From the NCBI RefSeq assembly GCF_019931145.1, contig NZ_JAIOUV010000006.1, forward strand, positions 1-64,000: DNA of 64,000 nt. The letters are read 5' to 3'. This stretch comes from Marinicella meishanensis (GTDB lineage Bacteria > Pseudomonadota > Gammaproteobacteria > Xanthomonadales > Marinicellaceae). Position numbers and translations under genes: made by a program. The first letter of the stretch is position 1. The number at the start of each line of letters is the position of its first letter. Shown here piece after piece: positions 59,530 to 64,000 of this stretch. Below the pieces are notes generated by a model, which did not search any database, had not been told where the DNA came from, and saw only the letters and a program-made list of their open reading frames with translations.

Positions 59530-60337
59530 TGGAGCCCAAAGCAAGAAGTGGCCAGCAGACAAATCTACTCTGGTGGTTTTGATAGGCAGGGTGTTGTTCA
59601 TTTCTTTCACCATGATTCTGTCTGCTTGTGTATATCCAGCGCGCCAAATCAAAAAGTCAGTCAGTGCCCCCCAGTGTGAAATGGTCAATCATTCTGATGT
59701 TTTGGCTGACCTTGGCATTTGGCAATACATTTATAGGGATTTTAATCGTTTGGTGTTGATGCCTAAAGAAAACAACTACCAGGATTCACAACCTGAACAT
59801 TCAAGCAATGATGAAGTCGTTGATGAGATGTATGCACATGCGTGCCAAATATGTGGTTCTTCAGGTGTCCATTCCATGAAAATCGCAACCGTTGAAAATG
59901 CTTTGGGAGCCATGATTCCACAGTTGCAGTTAACCTGCAACAAACCATTGTCTGTCAATGAGCGGATTGTGTTGTTTGGGTTGCACGGGTTGACTGTAAC
60001 AGCACAAGATTCATATGCAGTGACTTCTCGCATAAAAATCAGTTGGCCAACTTGGTCAACTGAAGTAAATGAAGCAGAAAGGGCTGTTTTACTTGGTTAT
60101 TTGGGTCGTAAAATTTTGCCATTGTGTGGGCAAGTAAAAGATTTGGTCAGAATTAATTTTGGCTATGAGCAAATGGAACTGAAAAGAACGGCAATTCGCT
60201 CTGTGAACAAACTGTATCATGAAGTGACCCTGCATTGTAAACAACCACTGAGAAAAATTTTGTTAGATGCCATGGTCAAGGAGCATGTTTTGAAAGCGGA
60301 TCATGAATACATTGATGGTGTTCACTCAGTGGATTGA
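59522..60337 (+). CDS. Putative lipoprotein in DUF2339/DUF3999 operon
   Basis: A 271-residue protein starting at TTG 59522, 8 bp inside the DUF3999 gene. The signal 'VLIGRVLFISFTMILSACVY' has a good lipobox (L-S-A-C) at about Cys 36. The mature part carries CxxC ('HACQICGSSGVHSMKIAT') and many strands; I recognise no family. Its overlap with the DUF3999 gene suggests a role with the membrane complex. It is more A+T-rich than the two genes before it, which may mean it joined the operon later. Confidence 0.65.
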   Translation: MTDGAQSKKWPADKSTLVVLIGRVLFISFTMILSACVYPARQIKKSVSAPQCEMVNHSDVLADLGIWQYIYRDFNRLVLMPKENNYQDSQPEHSSNDEVVDEMYAHACQICGSSGVHSMKIATVENALGAMIPQLQLTCNKPLSVNERIVLFGLHGLTVTAQDSYAVTSRIKISWPTWSTEVNEAERAVLLGYLGRKILPLCGQVKDLVRINFGYEQMELKRTAIRSVNKLYHEVTLHCKQPLRKILLDAMVKEHVLKADHEYIDGVHSVD

Positions 60338-60341
60338 ATTA

Positions 60342-60607
60342 GGGCCTGTAAATACCAACTGAAAGAATAATATTCAGGCTGCAAAGGTAACAATCAAGGC
60401 GCGAATCGCGTGGTTTGGTCATTCCAATCGAGCGATGAGCAACGCCGGGTGTGACCTTTGTAGGCTGCACCCATTGGGTTGGGTCGTATTTTTCATCCCT
60501 CTGAGTTATTCACACGTTCATGTGGAGTGACCACACCTCACGACTGATGCCTTGATGGCTGAAAAATACGACCCAGCAGTTGCCTTTTAGTTGATGTTAA
60601 CAGGCCC
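60342..60607. mobile_element. Nested palindromic MITE-like element
   Basis: Terminal inverted repeats of about 24 bp (60342-60365 and 60584-60607; ends GGGCCTGT...ACAGGCCC) match at about 20 of 24 positions. Inside are a second imperfect inverted pair (CAGGCTGCAAAGGTAACA and TGTGACCTTTGTAGGCTG, around 60376-60467) and a perfect 16-bp pair, TGGGTCGTATTTTTCA (60480-60495) with TGAAAAATACGACCCA (60560-60575). The 266-bp unit has no gene. Target-site duplications are not clear. It sits 5 bp after the lipoprotein stop and could also end that transcript. Confidence 0.6.
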
Positions 60608-60682
60608 AAGGCCAATAACACTCATGGCTTGCCAATGGATTTTCACCCTCCCATTATTCAGCGATATTGATGTTGTCTTGAT

Positions 60683-60726
60683 AGATTTGAAATGACAAAG
60701 ATCGGCCACTTTGTCATTTCAAATCT
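60683..60726. terminator. 18-bp perfect hairpin after metalloprotease gene
   Basis: AGATTTGAAATGACAAAG (60683-60700) pairs perfectly with CTTTGTCATTTCAAATCT (60709-60726) around an 8-base loop. It starts 23 bp beyond the stop of the minus-strand metalloprotease gene and follows the MITE-like element. Without a T-run it is not a classic terminator; it could be a bidirectional terminator, an RNA-stabilising hairpin or another small palindromic element. Confidence 0.5.
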
Positions 60727-60749
60727 CATTCGATCATGCGCACAAGAAG

Positions 60750-62825
60750 TCAATCAAAACCCGAAGTGAAGATGACGTCATTACAGCCTGAAAGGCAGGT
60801 CACGGTGACCTCGTAGTATTCGCCGTTGGCGTAGTCTTCGTTGTGCTGACCAATGCGCACATCGAAGCGGCCATCACTGGCCACTTGAAAGTCGATGCGG
60901 GAGGCCAGTCCGCTGCCGCCATCGTCATCAAAGGCCAATTGGCTGCCACATTCTTTTCGCAGTGACATGTTGGTGTCGGCACCGCCGTTCAGGTTTTTGG
61001 TTTCAATGCGATAGGTGGCGCCGGTTTGACCATTGAAGTGAATCCAATCGGCATCACAGTGTAAGTGGGCTTGGGTGAAGCCAAAATCCAAATGAGAACC
61101 CGAGCAAAAGTCATCGGTACCGCCTGAACCCATGTTTTCCCAGCCGTCATCGGCGCAGGTTTGGGTGGCCATCACGGTGATGTTGCGATCCAACCAGGAC
61201 GAATTGTTGTTGGGCACATTGTCCGCTGCGGTGGCGATGTGAGCGGCCAGGAAGTAACTGCCGGCCGGGGTGTTGGCTGGTAAGCCCAAGGGCACATTGT
61301 CCAGGTGGAAAAATGAATCGGGGTTCATGGTGCCGCTGTTGGTGTTGCCGATGTAAAAGGCATTGGTCCAGTCATTGATGTTGGGCGTTAAATACCAGTT
61401 GATGGTGGCACTGGCGCTGGTGGTGCCCGAGTTTTCCAACACGAAGTTCGACACCGTGAAATTGTCACCGGCCTGCAGCACGTTGCTGCTCAAAGTGGCG
61501 TCGGCATAAAACTGGTGTCCGGGTGAGTGGAACAGAGAAATGCTGAAATCGGTTTGGGCCACGGCTGCGGTGGGAAAAGCGGTTCTGACCGCCATCACGT
61601 CGTCGGCATACAACACATTGTAGGCCCGGTATTTCTTGGGGGCATAATTCATCACTGACAATTCTTCAAACTGGTGCTGCAAACCCCAAGCATGACCGAT
61701 TTCATGCGACAAGGTGCGGTTGGCATTCCACACGCCTGGGTTGTCATAGGTGCTGTAGTCATCCACCGACCAGCTGTAGGCTGGGTTCAAGGCGATGTCA
61801 GCCTCGATGCTGAATCCAGATCCGTCCCACCGCAACCAACAGATGGCCAAGGTGTTGGCGCCCCAACCTTGGCCAAACTGATCGATCATGGTTTGGTTGT
61901 TGACAAAGCCGGCGATCTCGTAAATGCCGTTTTGCCAGGCCCAGGTGTTGGAGGGGTTGGCGTAAACCTGAAAGATGTTGGCATATTGGTTCCAATAAGC
62001 CATTTGGAATTGGTCGTGGTTACCCAATAAACCGCCACCGGGCAGGGGGTTGAAATTGATCGGAATGAATTTGGCGCGGTGATCATAAGACCAACGCTGG
62101 CCATTGAAGTCAGGCACCAAGTCTGTCAAATCAGTGCTGTGTTCAGCCAGGTTCAGCATGGCCGCCGTGGCTTGCTGCGGTGCGTGCTGGTGATCAGGTC
62201 CAGCGGTGGCCGGCAAGGTGGTGCCGGTGGACTGGAATGTGTGGCCAGGATGCGCATAGGGACGGCTTGGAAACTGGTTGGTTGGGTTGTTTACCCGGTG
62301 GGGCAGCGGCTTGGCTTTGGCCACCGGGATTTCTTGTCTGACTTGTTCAATGAATGTTGCAAAGTCGATCACTTTGCGGTTGACCTGGATGATTTCACCC
62401 AAACCACCCACCACTGAATTGCGGTTGTGACCAGCGCTGAACTTGCCTTGATACAAGCCCGTCACTGGACTGAACAACGGTTTGCTGTGGCTTTCCAGCA
62501 TCAACAAAACCTCTTCGGCCACCGCAAATTCTGGCACATCGCTCAATGATTGACCTTCTTCAGGCAATTGCCCGCCGGCGAAAGTCAACTCCAAGGTGTC
62601 TTTGGTAAAGTCTCCAAACATGACTTCATCTACGGCGAATTCGTAGTCGGTCACGATCAGGTTGCCGCGATCGTTCCACCGCGCTTGTTTGCTTAAGACT
62701 TGTCCGACAAAGATCATCTCTGACCGTTGAATGACTTCTTCTCGGTCCATTTCCACCACCGCAGCCTGGCCTGGAAAGACCCATGTGCTGAAGGTGATCA
62801 TCAACAATAATTTCAAATGTTTCAT
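60750..62825 (-). CDS. Secreted zinc metalloprotease (M10-like) with IFxxxFD tail
   Basis: A 691-residue exported protein. The signal is 'LKLLLMITFSTWVFPGQAA'. An N-terminal propeptide-like region (about 20-250) precedes the protease domain, which has the zinc site 'LSHEIGHAWGLQHQ' (HExxHxxGxxH) and a Met-turn 'SVMNYAPKK', as in matrixin-type M10 peptidases. Then come a CARDB-like immunoglobulin domain ('VLQAGDNFTVSNFVLENSG') and a pre-peptidase C-terminal-like domain ('YRIETKNLNGGADTNMSL', 'DGRFDVRIGQHNEDYANGEY'). The end is 'CNDVIFTSGFD', the shared tail. Unlike the protein at 34423, the zinc site is intact. ATG 62825 is chosen because the signal begins there. Confidence 0.88.
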   Translation of the reverse strand: MKHLKLLLMITFSTWVFPGQAAVVEMDREEVIQRSEMIFVGQVLSKQARWNDRGNLIVTDYEFAVDEVMFGDFTKDTLELTFAGGQLPEEGQSLSDVPEFAVAEEVLLMLESHSKPLFSPVTGLYQGKFSAGHNRNSVVGGLGEIIQVNRKVIDFATFIEQVRQEIPVAKAKPLPHRVNNPTNQFPSRPYAHPGHTFQSTGTTLPATAGPDHQHAPQQATAAMLNLAEHSTDLTDLVPDFNGQRWSYDHRAKFIPINFNPLPGGGLLGNHDQFQMAYWNQYANIFQVYANPSNTWAWQNGIYEIAGFVNNQTMIDQFGQGWGANTLAICWLRWDGSGFSIEADIALNPAYSWSVDDYSTYDNPGVWNANRTLSHEIGHAWGLQHQFEELSVMNYAPKKYRAYNVLYADDVMAVRTAFPTAAVAQTDFSISLFHSPGHQFYADATLSSNVLQAGDNFTVSNFVLENSGTTSASATINWYLTPNINDWTNAFYIGNTNSGTMNPDSFFHLDNVPLGLPANTPAGSYFLAAHIATAADNVPNNNSSWLDRNITVMATQTCADDGWENMGSGGTDDFCSGSHLDFGFTQAHLHCDADWIHFNGQTGATYRIETKNLNGGADTNMSLRKECGSQLAFDDDGGSGLASRIDFQVASDGRFDVRIGQHNEDYANGEYYEVTVTCLSGCNDVIFTSGFD

Positions 62826-63094
62826 GCTGTTCTCTGGTTGTTGTTCATGGCCAAGGTCTTCTCTGAATTGGTTTTTACGCCGCTTGATGTCAGCGCCTTG
62901 TGCTTCATGATGCGACAATTGAACGGTGACAGCGCCGGCTTTTTTGCGTGCATTCCGGAAATCAGGCCTGGTTCACAATTTGCCGCAAAAACCGTTAAGT
63001 TTGCCGACAGATTACCGCGAATTGCTGGGGGGGAGGGGCCCTGCGGCCGCTTTGGGCTGCAGGGTGCTGGCTGTTGAAGCCTGACAGTAAACCG

Positions 63095-64000
63095 TCAGGG
63101 TTTGGGCAAAGGGGTGGCTTGGTTATTTTGTAAGCGGGTGATCAGTTTGCGGCAAGCTTGGCTGTGGTTGGCGTATTTGGGGAATTCATCCAAGGCTTGG
63201 GCCAACAGCTGCAAGGCAGCGATCAAATGTTCAAAATCTGGATGTTTTTTGTGAATGCCATGCAACAACTTGATGGTCAGGGCTGGGTTGTTGTGGGCGG
63301 CGCAGGCTTGGGCAATGACCCATTTCAATCCAGGTTCAGAGACTTGGAAGTCCGGCATTTTTAACCACAACCTTTTGAATTGGCGGCTGATCAGGTCTTC
63401 CCGGCCTGAGCGTTTTAACAGTTGGCAGTATGGGGGCAGGAAAAGGGCCAATTCCGGGGCGTTGCCGGTGGCCAGTAACAATTCAAAATGCCGGTGATTC
63501 AAGTCCAGGTCAGCGTTGTTGAGCTTGACTTGTTCGGCACTCAGTTCAGTGGCCTTTTTGAACTGGGCGGTTTTGATCAAAGCACTGAGTTTGGCTCGGG
63601 CAATGGCGCCATCACCCCGCCGTTTGTTGTTGTCACCCTGCAACCGCGCACTGTAACCCAATGCCTGTTGGTACTGAAATACCATGTAGCCCAACAAATG
63701 ATGCAGCACGATCAGATAATAGAATGTCACGGCATACAACAGCACCGTGCCGATGCTGGATGGTATCCAAAAAACCCATTGATACAACACAGCCATCGAA
63801 CCCAACATGATCATGATGAAACCCAGAATCAACCCATAGGGCAAGCCCACCGATTTGATCAATGCTAAAATATTCGTTGGATTCAAAGCATCGATCATGT
63901 CATCTGAAATGGCATAATTGATGATGATGGCTGGGAAAGACAACGTCACCAGCAGCGCCACCACGCCGCCCATGGCTGGACCTAAAAAAGTGTTGGCCAG
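63095..64000 (-). CDS. Multispan membrane protein, 5' end outside window
   Basis: The frame is open to the right edge of the window (the first visible codons read LANTFLGPA before an internal ATG at 63973), so the start is outside. The first 125 visible residues have three or four transmembrane helices ('GLPYGLILGFIMIMLGSMAV', 'IGTVLLYAVTFYYLIVLHHL'), then a soluble tail of about 170 residues with paired helices resembling TPR-like repeats ('FKKATELSAEQVKLNNADLD', 'ALTIKLLHGIHKKHPDFEHL'). This is typical of uncharacterised DUF4013-like membrane proteins, but I cannot name it firmly. A small inverted repeat (CCTGAC/GTCAGG, 63080-63099) covers the stop. Confidence 0.7.
   Translation of the reverse strand: MANTFLGPAMGGVVALLVTLSFPAIIINYAISDDMIDALNPTNILALIKSVGLPYGLILGFIMIMLGSMAVLYQWVFWIPSSIGTVLLYAVTFYYLIVLHHLLGYMVFQYQQALGYSARLQGDNNKRRGDGAIARAKLSALIKTAQFKKATELSAEQVKLNNADLDLNHRHFELLLATGNAPELALFLPPYCQLLKRSGREDLISRQFKRLWLKMPDFQVSEPGLKWVIAQACAAHNNPALTIKLLHGIHKKHPDFEHLIAALQLLAQALDEFPKYANHSQACRKLITRLQNNQATPLPKP

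Noticed and set aside
1-64000. tRNA, rRNA, prophage and replication origin features
   Set aside because: Looked for cloverleaf ends (CCA, GTTCRA loops), rRNA-like conserved stretches, phage structural genes and DnaA-box clusters; nothing convincing was seen by eye.

Overview
The window looks like a chromosome segment of a free-living, probably marine gammaproteobacterium. The evidence is a TonB-dependent receptor of the 'TVTGSRIK' type, many secreted hydrolases, LytTR and OmpR-type two-component systems, a DUF2339/DUF3999 pair, and secreted proteins ending in an 'IFxxxF[D/E]' tail that I associate with Marinicella and Lysobacterales-like bacteria. This placement is inference; the window has no rRNA or tRNA gene to confirm it.

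Layout. 1-4.7 kb is an A+T-rich accessory island. It holds a truncated DUF4329 (JAMM-like) toxin tip with a lipoprotein behind it, an Xre/RES toxin-antitoxin pair, a DUF1778/GNAT (TacAT-like) pair, and a nucleotidyltransferase coupled to a 57-residue ORF. 4.8-7.4 kb is a tight four-gene membrane-lipid operon: small membrane protein, CDP-alcohol phosphatidyltransferase, CdsA-like cytidylyltransferase and PlsC-like acyltransferase. 7.5-14.4 kb has a LysR regulator facing a metallo-beta-lactamase-fold protein, then a response regulator/histidine kinase/SMP-30-like operon facing a secreted lectin-like protein. 14.8-22.8 kb holds secreted and lipoprotein hydrolases, a DoxX protein, and a tandem alpha/beta hydrolase coupled to a membrane AraC regulator.

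22.8-24.3 kb is a decayed REP-associated tyrosine transposase (RAYT) carrying two separate palindromic insertions, both a multiple of three in length, surrounded by REP-like repeats. 24.4-31.8 kb is a LytS/LytTR two-component system next to two S41 peptidases and a serine beta-lactamase-fold hydrolase. 32-38 kb has cell-surface proteins, including a 93-bp repeat protein and a metalloprotease homologue with a destroyed zinc site, then a fatty-acid-hydroxylase-family protein and an AraC regulator. 38.4-41.0 kb is the TonB receptor. 41.3-49.8 kb holds small regulators and enzymes, a beta-helix surface protein, a class A beta-lactamase of the RTG type, a dihaem cytochrome c, a spondin-N protein, DUF2200 and an S9 peptidase. 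50.2-64 kb has a subtilase with an unusual catalytic Asp position, the DUF2339/DUF3999/lipoprotein operon, two MITE-like elements, a secreted zinc protease and a truncated membrane protein at the right edge.

The most unusual signals are (1) five secreted proteins sharing the C-terminal 'IFxxxF[D/E]' tail, (2) palindromic elements inserted in frame in the RAYT gene, (3) two undescribed palindromic mobile-element candidates at 54.2-54.4 and 60.3-60.6 kb, and (4) several secreted enzymes with altered catalytic residues.
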